Counted from the first letter of the stretch, positions 45,378-54,170 are shown. The stretch: 64,000 nt of DNA from Rossellomorea aquimaris (GCF_001877785.1 NZ_MINN01000128.1:248001-312000), one strand, 5' to 3'. The notes: generated by a model from the sequence alone, not told the origin. Program-made: numbers and translations.

Positions 45378-45548
45378 ATGCCAAAAGGTCCAGCTCACCA
45401 TGCTGCTGCAGAAGAGTTTGATTTCTTTAAGCTTCTTCTAGTCTTGCTAGTAGTGGCCTTCCTCATCACATTAGGTGTTGCCCCGATCGCAGCATTAATT
45501 ATCGGGATTGCTCTACTGCTCATCCTAGCTATCAGCGCACTATTTTAA
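45378..45548 (+). CDS. Small hydrophobic membrane protein
   Basis: 56 residues, starting eight bases after AAGGAGGTGG, an excellent ribosome binding site. The first 15 residues are hydrophilic (M-P-K-G-P-A-H-H-A-A-A-E-E), the rest is one long or two short hydrophobic helices ending L-A-I-S-A-L-F. It should be an integral membrane peptide. I do not recognise the family. A hairpin follows, and an unknown 211-residue gene starts 76 bases downstream. Confidence 0.7.
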   Translation: MPKGPAHHAAAEEFDFFKLLLVLLVVAFLITLGVAPIAALIIGIALLLILAISALF

Positions 45549-45564
45549 TTTCAGATGAATGATG

Positions 45565-45589
45565 GAAAGCGGTTTGCACAGCCGCTTTC
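45565..45589 (+). terminator. Hairpin after the 56-residue gene
   Basis: GAAAGCGG pairs with CCGCTTTC around nine bases. The tail is TATATA rather than a clean T run, so termination may be partial. Confidence 0.55.
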
Positions 45590-45623
45590 TATATACTCAT
45601 AGTAATAGAAAGGAGGAATATAC

Positions 45624-46259
45624 ATGGATAATAAAAATATGATAGAAGAACTCTATAAACTCATTCAGGAACAAGTCAAGAAAGAAGACGGGCAATTATC
45701 CATCGAGTCGGCACTTGAAATGATGACATCCGCGATTAAAGAGAATGAACTGAATAAAGAACTGAAGGATCATTCCGATTCTCTAAAAACTCACCTTGAA
45801 TCCATCATGCCGGAGAACCTTAAGGGAATGGAGCCACTGAAAGATAAAGCGGCAGCATTTTTGAAGGGCGATTCACTTAATACAGATGCGCTTCAGCAAC
45901 TGATGAACGGCGTTCTCAACAATGATGTTTTTAAGCAGCAGCTCAGCCAATTGACGACTGGTAAAGAACTTGACGCGAAGTCGCTGATGAATGGCTTCAG
46001 CTCTATGCTTCAGGGGAATGGAGGGACAGGGAACCTCATCCCGATGAACCTATTGAACCTGGTCCAGGGCATGGATCTTATGAAACTGATTGATGGAGCA
46101 GCAGTACGTCGTAAAAATAAATCAAAGAATATTCAGGTTCAAAACAATGACAGTAAAGAAAATAGTAAAAATGAAAACATCAAATCCAAACAAAAAACAT
46201 CCATAAATAATTCGTACAAAGTTGACTACGAATATGATGAATGTGATTTGTGGTATTAA
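45624..46259 (+). CDS. Hypothetical protein, helical with disordered basic tail
   Basis: 211 residues, AAAGGAGGA before the ATG. It is predominantly helical (Leu, Met, Lys, Glu-rich) with no signal peptide or membrane segment. Positions about 85-155 contain several Asn/Gly-containing helix breaks (L-M-N-G-V-L-N-N, S-M-L-Q-G-N-G-G-T-G). The tail from about 160 is Lys/Asn/Ser-rich and probably disordered, ending Y-E-Y-D-E-C-D-L-W-Y. I know no matching family. It may be co-expressed with the small membrane protein upstream. Confidence 0.65.
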   Translation: MDNKNMIEELYKLIQEQVKKEDGQLSIESALEMMTSAIKENELNKELKDHSDSLKTHLESIMPENLKGMEPLKDKAAAFLKGDSLNTDALQQLMNGVLNNDVFKQQLSQLTTGKELDAKSLMNGFSSMLQGNGGTGNLIPMNLLNLVQGMDLMKLIDGAAVRRKNKSKNIQVQNNDSKENSKNENIKSKQKTSINNSYKVDYEYDECDLWY

Positions 46260-46268
46260 ACAGGGGGG

Positions 46269-46297
46269 AAGCTGGCCGAACTTTAAGCCAGCTTTTA
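46269..46297 (+). terminator. Intrinsic terminator
   Basis: AAGCTGG pairs with CCAGCTT, then TTATGTTTTT. Confidence 0.65.
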
Positions 46298-46350
46298 TGT
46301 TTTTACATAGAATCAAAAGTTTCGACTAAAAATTTCCGTAAACAAAAATC

Positions 46351-46379
46351 TTGAAAGTCAAAAAAGGTCAAATTATAAT
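46351..46379 (+). promoter_or_regulatory. Sigma-A promoter of clpE
   Basis: TTGAAA (46351-46356) and TATAAT (46374-46379), 17 bases apart. The first CtsR box fills the spacer. Confidence 0.85.
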
Positions 46380-46406
46380 ATAGTCATAAGGTCAAAGAAA
46401 GTCAAA
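46356..46406 (+). promoter_or_regulatory. Two CtsR operators at clpE
   Basis: AGTCAAAAAAGGTCAAA (46356-46372) and GGTCAAAGAAAGTCAAA (46390-46406) both match the CtsR heptad direct repeat RGTCAAA-NAN-RGTCAAA exactly. One lies in the promoter spacer and one just after the -10. Confidence 0.92.
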
Positions 46407-46489
46407 GTCAAGCAACGACATCCTGACCTTCAACCAAATGAATCAAATGTTAACTATATAAAAAGGAAACCAATAGGAGGTAATACTGT

Positions 46490-48625
46490 ATGAAATGTCA
46501 AGTATGTCATCAGAACCAGGCAACAGTTGAAGTGTACAAAAGAGTCAACAACCATAAGACAAGAATGCAGATGTGTATGGAATGCTTCCAACAACAGCAA
46601 TCAAAAACTCCTTCCGGCTTACATGGCGGTTTTCCGTTTGATGAATTGTTCAAAGGCATGAGCATGGGGGGAGCCCAGCCGCACGCTTTCGGATCAAATC
46701 AACAGGAGCTAAAAACGGAAACCGGCGGTAATGGCGGCGGTATTCTTGATCAATTCGGCCGCAACGTAACCCATGCAGCGAAGGCGGGTCTGATCGATCC
46801 TGTCATCGGAAGGGATAAAGAAGTAGAGCGTGTCATTGAAATCCTGAACCGCCGTAATAAGAACAACCCTGTACTCATCGGTGAGCCGGGTGTCGGTAAA
46901 ACAGCAATCGCAGAAGGGCTGGCATTGAAAATCGTTGGCGGGGATGTACCGGCCAAGCTGTTAAACAAAGAAGTATATGTTATGGACGTAGCTTCACTGA
47001 CTGCCGGTACCGGAGTCCGCGGGTCGTTTGAAGAACGATTGAAAGCCATCATCAGCGAACTCCAAAACCGCAAGAATGTCATGTTATTCATCGATGAAAT
47101 CCATCAGCTGGTCGGAGCGGGGTCTGCGGAAGGTTCCATGGATGCAGGCAATATTTTAAAACCTGCACTTGCCCGGGGCGAGCTTCAGGTAATCGGTGCG
47201 ACAACACTCAAGGAATACCGTCAAATTGAAAAAGACGCGGCTCTTGAACGCCGATTCCAGCCTGTAATGGTAAATGAACCGACTCCCGAACAGTCCATCG
47301 ACATCCTGAAGGGACTGCGAAGTAAATATGAGGAATATCATGGAGTCAAATATTCAGATGAAACGATTGAGGCATGCGTGAAATTGTCTCACCGCTACAT
47401 CCAAGATCGTTTCCTTCCGGATAAAGCGATCGACTTGATGGACGAAGCGGGTGCTAAAATGAACCTTCAGTCAGAAGGGAAAGATACATCTGCACTTCAT
47501 CAGAAATTGGAAGAAATCCATGCAATGAAAGAGCAGGCTACCAAGGAAGAGCGTTACGAAGAAGCAGCAAAACTGCGTGACCGGGAACAAGAAATTGAAA
47601 AGCAGCTCGGGAACCGTGATGCCAAGGAGAAAGCGTCAGTAGGACCAGATTTGATCCAGTCAATCATTGAAGCGAAGACGGGCATTCCAGTCGGAAAGCT
47701 TCAAAGTGATGATAAAAAACGATTGAAAGAGCTTGAAATGAACCTTTCAAATAAAGTAATCGGGCAGGCAGAGGCAGTGAAAAAGGTAGCGAAAGCGATC
47801 CGCCGCAGCCGGGCAGGCTTAAAGGCGAAGCACCGTCCGATCGGTACATTCTTATTCGTGGGACCGACTGGCGTCGGTAAGACAGAATTGACGAAGACGC
47901 TGGCTGAGGAACTATTCGGGTCCAAAGACAGTATGCTCCGACTGGACATGAGTGAATATATGGAGAAACACTCCGTATCCAAACTGATCGGTTCACCTCC
48001 GGGTTATGTAGGTCATGAAGAATCCGGCCAATTGACTGAAAAAGTAAGAAGGAACCCTTATTCAATCATTCTGCTGGACGAAATCGAGAAAGCTCATCCA
48101 GATGTTCAGCATATGTTCCTTCAGATCCTTGAAGACGGCCGTTTGACAGACAGCCAGGGAAGAACCGTGAGCTTCAAAGATACTGTCATCATCATGACAA
48201 GTAATGCAGGTGTGACGAATGTCAAGGAAGCTGTCGTAGGGTTTGCAACCGGCGGCACGGATGCCGTGAAGGAAACGAATATCCTTCAATCACTTGGTTC
48301 TTACTTCAAGCCGGAATTCCTGAATCGTTTTGACAGTATCATTGAATTCCAGTCACTTCATAAAGAAGAGCTTCTTCAAATACTTGATTTGATGCTAGCA
48401 GATCTTCAACAAGAATTGAATGATCAAAGCATTACAGTAAATTTCGAAAAAGAAGCAAAGGATAAGCTGGTCGAACTGGGCTATCATCCTGAATTTGGAG
48501 CCCGTCCATTGCGCCGGGTAATCCAGGAGCAGGTAGAGGATAAAATCGCCGATCTGCTTCTCGAGGAAGAAGAAGTAAAACAAGTGACGGTCACTCTTAA
48601 AAATGATGAAATCACTGTTAAGTAA
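46490..48625 (+). CDS. clpE: ATP-dependent Clp protease ATPase ClpE
   Basis: 711 residues. The N-terminal zinc finger has Cys3, Cys6, Cys29 and Cys32, which distinguishes ClpE from ClpC. Two AAA+ modules carry Walker A motifs at 131-138 (G-E-P-G-V-G-K-T) and 458-465 (G-P-T-G-V-G-K-T), with a UVR-like coiled coil between them. ClpE unfolds aggregated or misfolded proteins for ClpP after heat shock. AGGAGGT precedes the ATG. Double CtsR boxes show heat-shock repression. Confidence 0.97.
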   Translation: MKCQVCHQNQATVEVYKRVNNHKTRMQMCMECFQQQQSKTPSGLHGGFPFDELFKGMSMGGAQPHAFGSNQQELKTETGGNGGGILDQFGRNVTHAAKAGLIDPVIGRDKEVERVIEILNRRNKNNPVLIGEPGVGKTAIAEGLALKIVGGDVPAKLLNKEVYVMDVASLTAGTGVRGSFEERLKAIISELQNRKNVMLFIDEIHQLVGAGSAEGSMDAGNILKPALARGELQVIGATTLKEYRQIEKDAALERRFQPVMVNEPTPEQSIDILKGLRSKYEEYHGVKYSDETIEACVKLSHRYIQDRFLPDKAIDLMDEAGAKMNLQSEGKDTSALHQKLEEIHAMKEQATKEERYEEAAKLRDREQEIEKQLGNRDAKEKASVGPDLIQSIIEAKTGIPVGKLQSDDKKRLKELEMNLSNKVIGQAEAVKKVAKAIRRSRAGLKAKHRPIGTFLFVGPTGVGKTELTKTLAEELFGSKDSMLRLDMSEYMEKHSVSKLIGSPPGYVGHEESGQLTEKVRRNPYSIILLDEIEKAHPDVQHMFLQILEDGRLTDSQGRTVSFKDTVIIMTSNAGVTNVKEAVVGFATGGTDAVKETNILQSLGSYFKPEFLNRFDSIIEFQSLHKEELLQILDLMLADLQQELNDQSITVNFEKEAKDKLVELGYHPEFGARPLRRVIQEQVEDKIADLLLEEEEVKQVTVTLKNDEITVK

Positions 48626-48635
48626 AACTGGAAAT

Positions 48636-48676
48636 AAAAAAGCGTGATCCCATTTTCAAAGGGATCACGTTTTTAT
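48636..48676. terminator. Bidirectional intrinsic terminator after clpE
   Basis: AAAAAGCGTGATCCC pairs with GGGATCACG followed by TTTTTATTTT. Confidence 0.87.
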
Positions 48677-48708
48677 TTTCAGCTTGCACGCTTGAAGAAA
48701 AGAGCTTG

Positions 48709-49458
48709 TTATTTAAATTCGACGGCAGCCAGAACCTTGTCGATTGCCTGTGCGACTCCGTGATCAGTATTGATGCCTGTGACCCAGTCGGCGGCTTCCT
48801 TCACTGCATCCTGTGCATTTCCCATCGCCACTCCAAAACCTGATTCCCGAATCATGGCTATATCATTCATACTGTCACCGACCGCCATGACTTCTTCCAT
48901 GGACAAGTCCAGCCGTTCACATACCTTTACAAGTGCAGCCGCTTTATTCACGCCAGCGGGATTGATTTCAATATTCGTCGGACTGGAATTGGTAATTTCG
49001 AGTGCTTCATTTTTCAACAATTCATCCATCACCACTTTACGCACTTCATCGTCTTGGATATCGAAGCCGAACTTCAGCCAATTATAAGCATCTATTTCCT
49101 GATCGAAAGGGTTGTGGGTATTGAATATGCCTTGTGTGGTCGATGACCAGAAGTATACATCATGTTTTTCCTTTAATCCCCACAGTGCTTTTACAAGTTC
49201 GGTATCTAGATGGGTACTGTCCACCAGATTGTATTCATGATCGTAAATTTCCCCGCCATTCACCGTTATTAAATAGGAAGAACGGCCAAGGTGGTCGGAA
49301 ATATCCCTGCAATTACGAAGAGAACGCCCTGTACTCAAAACCACATGGATTCCCTTTTCTTTTGCCCTCTGTATGGCTTTTTCATTTTCCGGGGAAACCT
49401 CGCCCTCATGATTGACAAGCGTCCCATCCATATCAAGCGCAATTAATTTAATCGTCAT
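48709..49458 (-). CDS. HAD superfamily Cof-type phosphatase
   Basis: 249 residues. Motif I is A-L-D-M-D-G-T-L with the nucleophile Asp near residue 9, motif II S-T-G-R-S, a conserved Lys in G-V-N-K-A-A-A-L and motif IV G-D-S-M-N-D. The type IIB cap places it with Cof/YcsE-like phosphatases acting on sugar phosphates or flavin intermediates. Substrate unknown. GAGGACGTGAT lies before the start. Monocistronic. Confidence 0.9.
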   Translation of the reverse strand: MTIKLIALDMDGTLVNHEGEVSPENEKAIQRAKEKGIHVVLSTGRSLRNCRDISDHLGRSSYLITVNGGEIYDHEYNLVDSTHLDTELVKALWGLKEKHDVYFWSSTTQGIFNTHNPFDQEIDAYNWLKFGFDIQDDEVRKVVMDELLKNEALEITNSSPTNIEINPAGVNKAAALVKVCERLDLSMEEVMAVGDSMNDIAMIRESGFGVAMGNAQDAVKEAADWVTGINTDHGVAQAIDKVLAAVEFK

Positions 49459-49618
49459 TACTTATCACGTCCTCTCAAATTTGCTACTGTTTAGTTTAAT
49501 ATAAAAGTATAGAATAGTGTAGGAAAGAGACTTTACCTGCCTCTTTCTTTCATCCTCTATTACTATTGCATATAATCAGGAAGACTAAACATATCAATTG
49601 TGAAGGAGTAAAAATCAT

Positions 49619-49945
49619 TTGGAACGTTTCACAGAAAAAGCCATAGCCATCATTAAATCCATTCCTTTCGGGAAAGTCATGACCTACGGCCAGATAGCCG
49701 CATACGCAGGAAGTCCAAGAGGAGCCAGGCAAGTGGTAAGAATCCTTCATTCAATGAGCAGCAAACATGACCTCCCCTGGCACCGGGTAGTCAACAGCGA
49801 AGGAAAAATCGGCTTCAAAGACGAGGGACAATACAATCACCAACAACACCTCCTTCTATCAGAAGGTGTACTCTTAAATGAAAAAGGTAAAATAGATTTG
49901 GAACTATATCTACATCAACCTTTTACTACGGCAGAAGAATTATGA
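49619..49945 (+). CDS. Alkyltransferase-like protein (MGMT family, no active-site Cys)
   Basis: 108 residues. The DNA-binding half of O6-alkylguanine-DNA alkyltransferase is present (T-Y-G-Q-I-A, R-G-A-R-Q-V). The active-site P-C-H-R is P-W-H-R, with Trp54 in place of the Cys. This is the ATL pattern: such proteins bind O6-alkylguanine and hand lesions to nucleotide excision repair instead of repairing them. TTG start nine bases after GAAGGAG. Confidence 0.92.
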   Translation: MERFTEKAIAIIKSIPFGKVMTYGQIAAYAGSPRGARQVVRILHSMSSKHDLPWHRVVNSEGKIGFKDEGQYNHQQHLLLSEGVLLNEKGKIDLELYLHQPFTTAEEL

Positions 49946-49950
49946 AGGGT

Positions 49951-49996
49951 CCCCCCCCCCCCGGAAAGCGTAGTCTTGCACGGAAATCAAAAGCGG
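49951..49996. repeat. C12 tract joined to a truncated family A right end
   Basis: Twelve consecutive C (49951-49962), six bases after the alkyltransferase-like stop, run straight into GGAAAGCG-TAGTCTTGCACGGAAATCA, the right terminus of family A. The left three quarters of the element are missing. Confidence 0.8.
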
Positions 49997-50085
49997 AATT
50001 AGAGTTGAATTTAAATAAAATGTGAAAACTCATACGGTATTGCGGTATAATTTACCTATATAAAAATGTGAGGAAAGATCCAGAT

Positions 50086-51180
50086 ATGATTAGTGATCTA
50101 GTAATAAATATTTCGCTCTTAATGTCGTTTACTTTTGTGTGGCATCAATTGTTCAGAAAAAACAGGCTGACCATGAGCTCACCATTCTACATAAAAATAG
50201 TCGATGGCATACTGGCAGGTTTACTTGGTGTCATCCTTATGCACTACAGCATCGGTGTCAACAATATCACGATCCTTGATCTCAGGCACATCCCGGTCAT
50301 TCTGGTAGCGTTTTATGGAGGTTTCCTGCCGACGATCATATCTGCTGTCGTCATCATCATAGGCCGTTTCCTCATTGATGTGAACTTCTCTTCTTATGTG
50401 GCGCTGTATATGATAGCTGCCATTGCAGTTGGAGCGGGCTTGATTGTGAGGTATATGAAAGGCGGACCTTGGAAAAGGTGGACCGCTCTGCTCCTTTACA
50501 GTCAATTGATTTTCTCTGCTGCGCTTTATATCGTCGTTGATGATTACAGCACCGTGCTGGATTATGCCTTGTTTCACATTGTCAGTACACTCATCGGGGG
50601 GTATCTGACGCTGTATTTCGTTGATTATATTAGAAAAACGAGCGAACGCTATTATCAATATAAAGAAAATGCCCAGCGGGATGCGCTTACTGGCATCTAT
50701 AATGTCCGCTCGTTTGACGCCCATTATAACCGCATTGTCAAAGAAGCGATCGAGGAAAATGAAACATGCGCAATATGCCTGATTGATGTTGATCATTTCA
50801 AGCAGATCAATGATACTTATGGCCATCAGGCGGGAGATGAAGTATTAAAACAACTTGCGGAATTATTAAGCAGATTGACGAGATCGGGTGACATTTTATC
50901 CCGGAATGGGGGAGAGGAATTTTCGCTTCTCCTTCCTAAATGTACGGTAGAGCATGCAAAAGAAATTGCAGGCAGGGTTAGGGAAGCAGTATTTAAACAA
51001 GGGTTTCTTCTGCCGGATCAGACGAAACTCCAATTGTCTGTATCCATAGGGGTTTCAGCGTTCAATCCTGTGGAAGAGAAAGGAGAGGCCCTTTTTCACG
51101 ATGCTGATGAAGCCCTTTACAAAGCCAAACAAAATGGCAGAAATATCGTCTGTACGAGCTGGGAATGCTCGTACAAATAA
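50086..51180 (+). CDS. Diguanylate cyclase, 5TM-LYT sensor plus GGDEF (DgcK/YhcK-like)
   Basis: 364 residues. Six hydrophobic segments (about 1-185) form a 5TMR-LYT-type sensor, followed by a cytoplasmic GGDEF domain. The active site is G-G-E-E-F at 275-279, so catalytically competent, and an inhibitory-site R-S-G-D (266-269) is five residues before it. It should synthesise cyclic di-GMP in response to an unknown membrane signal. B. subtilis DgcK has the same layout. The start is uncertain: GAGG lies 12 bases before ATG 50086, and a GTG at 50068 is the alternative. Confidence 0.9.
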   Translation: MISDLVINISLLMSFTFVWHQLFRKNRLTMSSPFYIKIVDGILAGLLGVILMHYSIGVNNITILDLRHIPVILVAFYGGFLPTIISAVVIIIGRFLIDVNFSSYVALYMIAAIAVGAGLIVRYMKGGPWKRWTALLLYSQLIFSAALYIVVDDYSTVLDYALFHIVSTLIGGYLTLYFVDYIRKTSERYYQYKENAQRDALTGIYNVRSFDAHYNRIVKEAIEENETCAICLIDVDHFKQINDTYGHQAGDEVLKQLAELLSRLTRSGDILSRNGGEEFSLLLPKCTVEHAKEIAGRVREAVFKQGFLLPDQTKLQLSVSIGVSAFNPVEEKGEALFHDADEALYKAKQNGRNIVCTSWECSYK

Positions 51181-51182
51181 AG

Positions 51183-51218
51183 AAAGCGTTACTTCACAAC
51201 AGGAGAAGTAACGCTTTT
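51183..51218. terminator. Bidirectional intrinsic terminator
   Basis: AAAGCGTTACTTC pairs with GAAGTAACGCTTT, between convergent genes. Confidence 0.88.
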
Positions 51219-51225
51219 TATCGAT

Positions 51226-52842
51226 TCAGCTGCGATTTTTTATTTTCTTCAACCACTTTTTCTGTTTCATACCGGTAATGAGATAACCTGCCAGCCCAAT
51301 TGCTGAAACTGCTGTGCCCCCTTGCCAAAGGATTTCTGTATCTGCCTGAAAGCCATAGCTGAAAAAGATCATTCCTGTGACGAAGAGGATAAAAGCATGT
51401 TTCTTTTGATTTTCGTAAAGAGTAAAACGGAAATTCTTTATCTGCTGATCATCCTTTTGTATAATCAATCGATCGGGAATTTCAATCAGTTGACGGACTT
51501 TATGGATTCCCTGGAATAAAGGCTGAGATCCTATCCATTTAAGGAGCAGGTCCCATTTGCTGCGATCAGTGGTTTTTACCCATTTGAGAAAAGCAGGCTT
51601 CATGATATCCAGTGTTTCTTTTTCAGGGCAGAGGGTATAAACAAGCCCTTCTACCGTGGCAAACGATCGGCCAAGGAAAATGAAGCGGGTCGGGACCTGT
51701 ATGGGCAGGGTCTTCATCATATCGTTCATCTCTTTTTTTACAGAAATCAGATCCATCTGTTTGAATTGTTCCATGTCGATCGATACAAATTCCTCCAGCA
51801 GTCTTTCAATGCTCTTAAGGTCTGCTTCCGGTAATAAGAACCCTAATTGTGAAAGAGCTTGTGCTGCTTTATGGTAGTCTTTCAACAAGATTCCTTCGAG
51901 CAGTTGTTGAAAATGAACAGAGTCGCGCTTCGTGATCTCACCGACCATTCCGAAGTCCAATAAAACAAAGGTTCCATCAGGCTGAATCAATATGTTCCCT
52001 GCGTGAGGGTCTGCATGGAATGTACCGGCCTCAAGCCATTGCGGAAGGAACAGCTGGAATAAACGCTGACCTAGTTTTTCGCCTTCCAGGCCGAAACCTG
52101 AAATCCGGACAGTGTCGTTAAGACGCACACCCTCCACCCATTCCATGACCAGTACTTTATCTGTACACAGCTCAGGATAGACATTAGGGATTTTAACACC
52201 GGGGTGTTCACTGAATCTTTGTCTGAACGTAATAGCCGTGTTCATTTCTTTATAGAAATCAAGCTCTTGTTTGATAACCTGTTTCAGTTCTTTATAGAGC
52301 ATCTTAAAATTGATAAATCCTTTTGGGATCGGTGCGAAATGTCTTACAAACCATAGAATAATGGAAAGCGATCTGAAGTCGGTCTTGACCAGTGAAGGAA
52401 TTTCAGGACGCTGAACTTTAACTGCCACCGATGTCCCGTCTGTAAGGCAGGCTTTATACACCTCTCCTATTGAAGCTGAAGCTACTGCGCTCTTATCAAT
52501 CGTTTCCAGCTTCGTCTTGACAGGAGACTTCCACTCCGATTCCAGCACCTTGTCTATTTCTTCCCATGGAGAAGGCGGGACATGGTCCACCAGATCTTTA
52601 ATTTGATCGACAAAGCTTTTGGGCAGCAAGTCTTCTCGTATACTCATCAGCTGCCCTACCTTGATCAGAACCCCGTTCAGCTCAAACAGCGTTGTTTTAA
52701 ACTCATGCCCGATCCTTTCCCACAATCCGTCTTTCTCTGCTTCCGATTTTCCCCTCAGGTTATACCAGTACGTCCTGAAGACAATCGACACAGCAAGCGA
52801 AATGATCTTCCACATCCTCCAAAGCTTATTATGTGATTTCAT
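51226..52842 (-). CDS. AarF/UbiB family atypical kinase
   Basis: 538 residues. The UbiB/ABC1 fold is recognised by K-x-G-Q-L-x-S (N-terminal KxGQ motif), A-S-A-S-I-G-E-V-Y-K-A (the Ala-rich nucleotide loop), V-A-V-K-V-Q-R-P with the catalytic Lys, F-H-A-D-P-H-A-G-N and L-L-D-F-G-M-V-G. Two C-terminal membrane helices (about 488-530) anchor it. Members have ATPase activity linked to isoprenoid quinone biology and lipid homeostasis. GGAGGA precedes the ATG. Confidence 0.92.
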   Translation of the reverse strand: MKSHNKLWRMWKIISLAVSIVFRTYWYNLRGKSEAEKDGLWERIGHEFKTTLFELNGVLIKVGQLMSIREDLLPKSFVDQIKDLVDHVPPSPWEEIDKVLESEWKSPVKTKLETIDKSAVASASIGEVYKACLTDGTSVAVKVQRPEIPSLVKTDFRSLSIILWFVRHFAPIPKGFINFKMLYKELKQVIKQELDFYKEMNTAITFRQRFSEHPGVKIPNVYPELCTDKVLVMEWVEGVRLNDTVRISGFGLEGEKLGQRLFQLFLPQWLEAGTFHADPHAGNILIQPDGTFVLLDFGMVGEITKRDSVHFQQLLEGILLKDYHKAAQALSQLGFLLPEADLKSIERLLEEFVSIDMEQFKQMDLISVKKEMNDMMKTLPIQVPTRFIFLGRSFATVEGLVYTLCPEKETLDIMKPAFLKWVKTTDRSKWDLLLKWIGSQPLFQGIHKVRQLIEIPDRLIIQKDDQQIKNFRFTLYENQKKHAFILFVTGMIFFSYGFQADTEILWQGGTAVSAIGLAGYLITGMKQKKWLKKIKNRS

Positions 52843-52895
52843 GTCCTATCCTCCATGCGAAATCTTTCTGTATCATTCAATATCAATCCAAGTCT

Positions 52896-52915
52896 ATTGT
52901 AATTACTCTTACAAT
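52896..52915. promoter_or_regulatory. Inverted repeat in the divergent ubiB/nucleotidyltransferase region
   Basis: ATTGTAA and TTACAAT are separated by six bases, between the divergent starts at 52842 and 53016. It may be an operator for either gene; no regulator is encoded next to it. Confidence 0.4.
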
Positions 52916-53015
52916 AACTGAAATGAAAAGAAAGAGGAAGGTAATATGTGGTAAAATTCAGATAGTACTAATATCTAAAAGCGTAAGTTGGTATGGAGAG
53001 GATGGAGTTATACAG

Positions 53016-54170
53016 ATGTTTATTAAAGTCTATGAATATCATATCCAGCCGGATAAAGAAACAGAGTACTTGGAAATTCAGGGAAAGGCGGGGGGAATCT
53101 ACAGCCGCCATTTAGACTCCCATACACTTCATCTTAAAAGCAGGGAAGATCCTTCGAAGTGGATGGAAATCAGCCGCTATAGAAACGAAGAAGAGTACGA
53201 GAGAAGCATCCAGTTAATCAATCAAGATGAAGAAATCCAATCCTTATTTAAATTATTTCAGGCTGTGCTCGTTTCTGAAAAAAAGGAGATCAGGGAGGAG
53301 AATTTCCATATAGTGAAAGAGAGGGGCGAGAAATTGAGTGTAGAAACGAATCACGAACAAAGAGATTTGAAATTAATCAGCGAACGGGACAAAATCAAGG
53401 AATCTATAAAAAAAGACCTGGAAAAAGATAAACATATACTCGCCTTTTTCTACGGCGGATCAATGGCTAGAGGCGATCACGATCGTTATTCCGATCTTGA
53501 TTTAAGGATTGTAGTTAACGATGAAATGTATGAAGAATACAGAAAAAACAAAAAGGAACGGGCAGAGCGATGGGGGGATGTCTTATTTTACGAGGATTTT
53601 CCATGGGCGATGCATACGGTAGCACACTATAAAAGCTTTGTGAAGGTGGACGCTTTTTACTATAAGCAAGAAGATTTGAGGCCTTCCCACTATCTAAAAG
53701 AAGAAACACAGATAGAATATGATCCGTATGGAATCGTCACTGCAGTCAGTGAACAATCAAGAGACCTTTATTATGAACCTTCCCTGATAGAATTCGAATC
53801 GTGGAGAAGTAAATTCTTTGCCCACATGCATGAAGTCTACAGGAGGGTGATGAGGGGAGAACTTTATTATGCCCTGCACTCACTGGATATGATGAGATGG
53901 TCTGTTGCCTCCGGCTGGAATATGGTAAGCGGCAGACAGCCGAATGCTCCTGGGGATTGGTCGAAGTATGAAGGGGAAAGGTCTCCCTTAGATCAGAGGG
54001 AGCAGGAACTACTGGCAGGTTGGAACACCAGAAGGGATCCAGAGGGAATTCTTGAAGTGATGAAGAATATCGCGATGGAATTCAAGAGCGTACATAGCCG
54101 CCTCTCTGCATTGCTTGGATTAGATGAGCAGGCAGAGTGGGTGGAAGAGGTTGTGAATATGGTAGTGTAA
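53016..54170 (+). CDS. Fusion: monooxygenase-fold domain plus nucleotidyltransferase
   Basis: 384 residues from ATG 53016. Residues 1-95 look like a dimeric alpha/beta-barrel (ABM/NIPSNAP) domain: F-I-K-V-Y-E-Y-H-I-Q-P, a Trp-M-E-I-S-R-Y strand and Y-E-R-S. A charged helix links to a nucleotidyltransferase domain from about 125 with G-G-S-M-A-R-G at 147-153 and catalytic Asp160 and Asp162 (S-D-L-D-L). The C-terminal helical part resembles aminoglycoside adenylyltransferases. It could modify an antibiotic or another small molecule, but the substrate is not shown. The longer frame to 52833 runs over the promoter region and is rejected. Confidence 0.75.
   Translation: MFIKVYEYHIQPDKETEYLEIQGKAGGIYSRHLDSHTLHLKSREDPSKWMEISRYRNEEEYERSIQLINQDEEIQSLFKLFQAVLVSEKKEIREENFHIVKERGEKLSVETNHEQRDLKLISERDKIKESIKKDLEKDKHILAFFYGGSMARGDHDRYSDLDLRIVVNDEMYEEYRKNKKERAERWGDVLFYEDFPWAMHTVAHYKSFVKVDAFYYKQEDLRPSHYLKEETQIEYDPYGIVTAVSEQSRDLYYEPSLIEFESWRSKFFAHMHEVYRRVMRGELYYALHSLDMMRWSVASGWNMVSGRQPNAPGDWSKYEGERSPLDQREQELLAGWNTRRDPEGILEVMKNIAMEFKSVHSRLSALLGLDEQAEWVEEVVNMVV

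Noticed and set aside
52833-53015. N-terminal extension of the nucleotidyltransferase
   Set aside because: It overlaps the ubiB-family start and the promoter region, and its composition is not coding-like. ATG 53016 has a suitable upstream GGAG.
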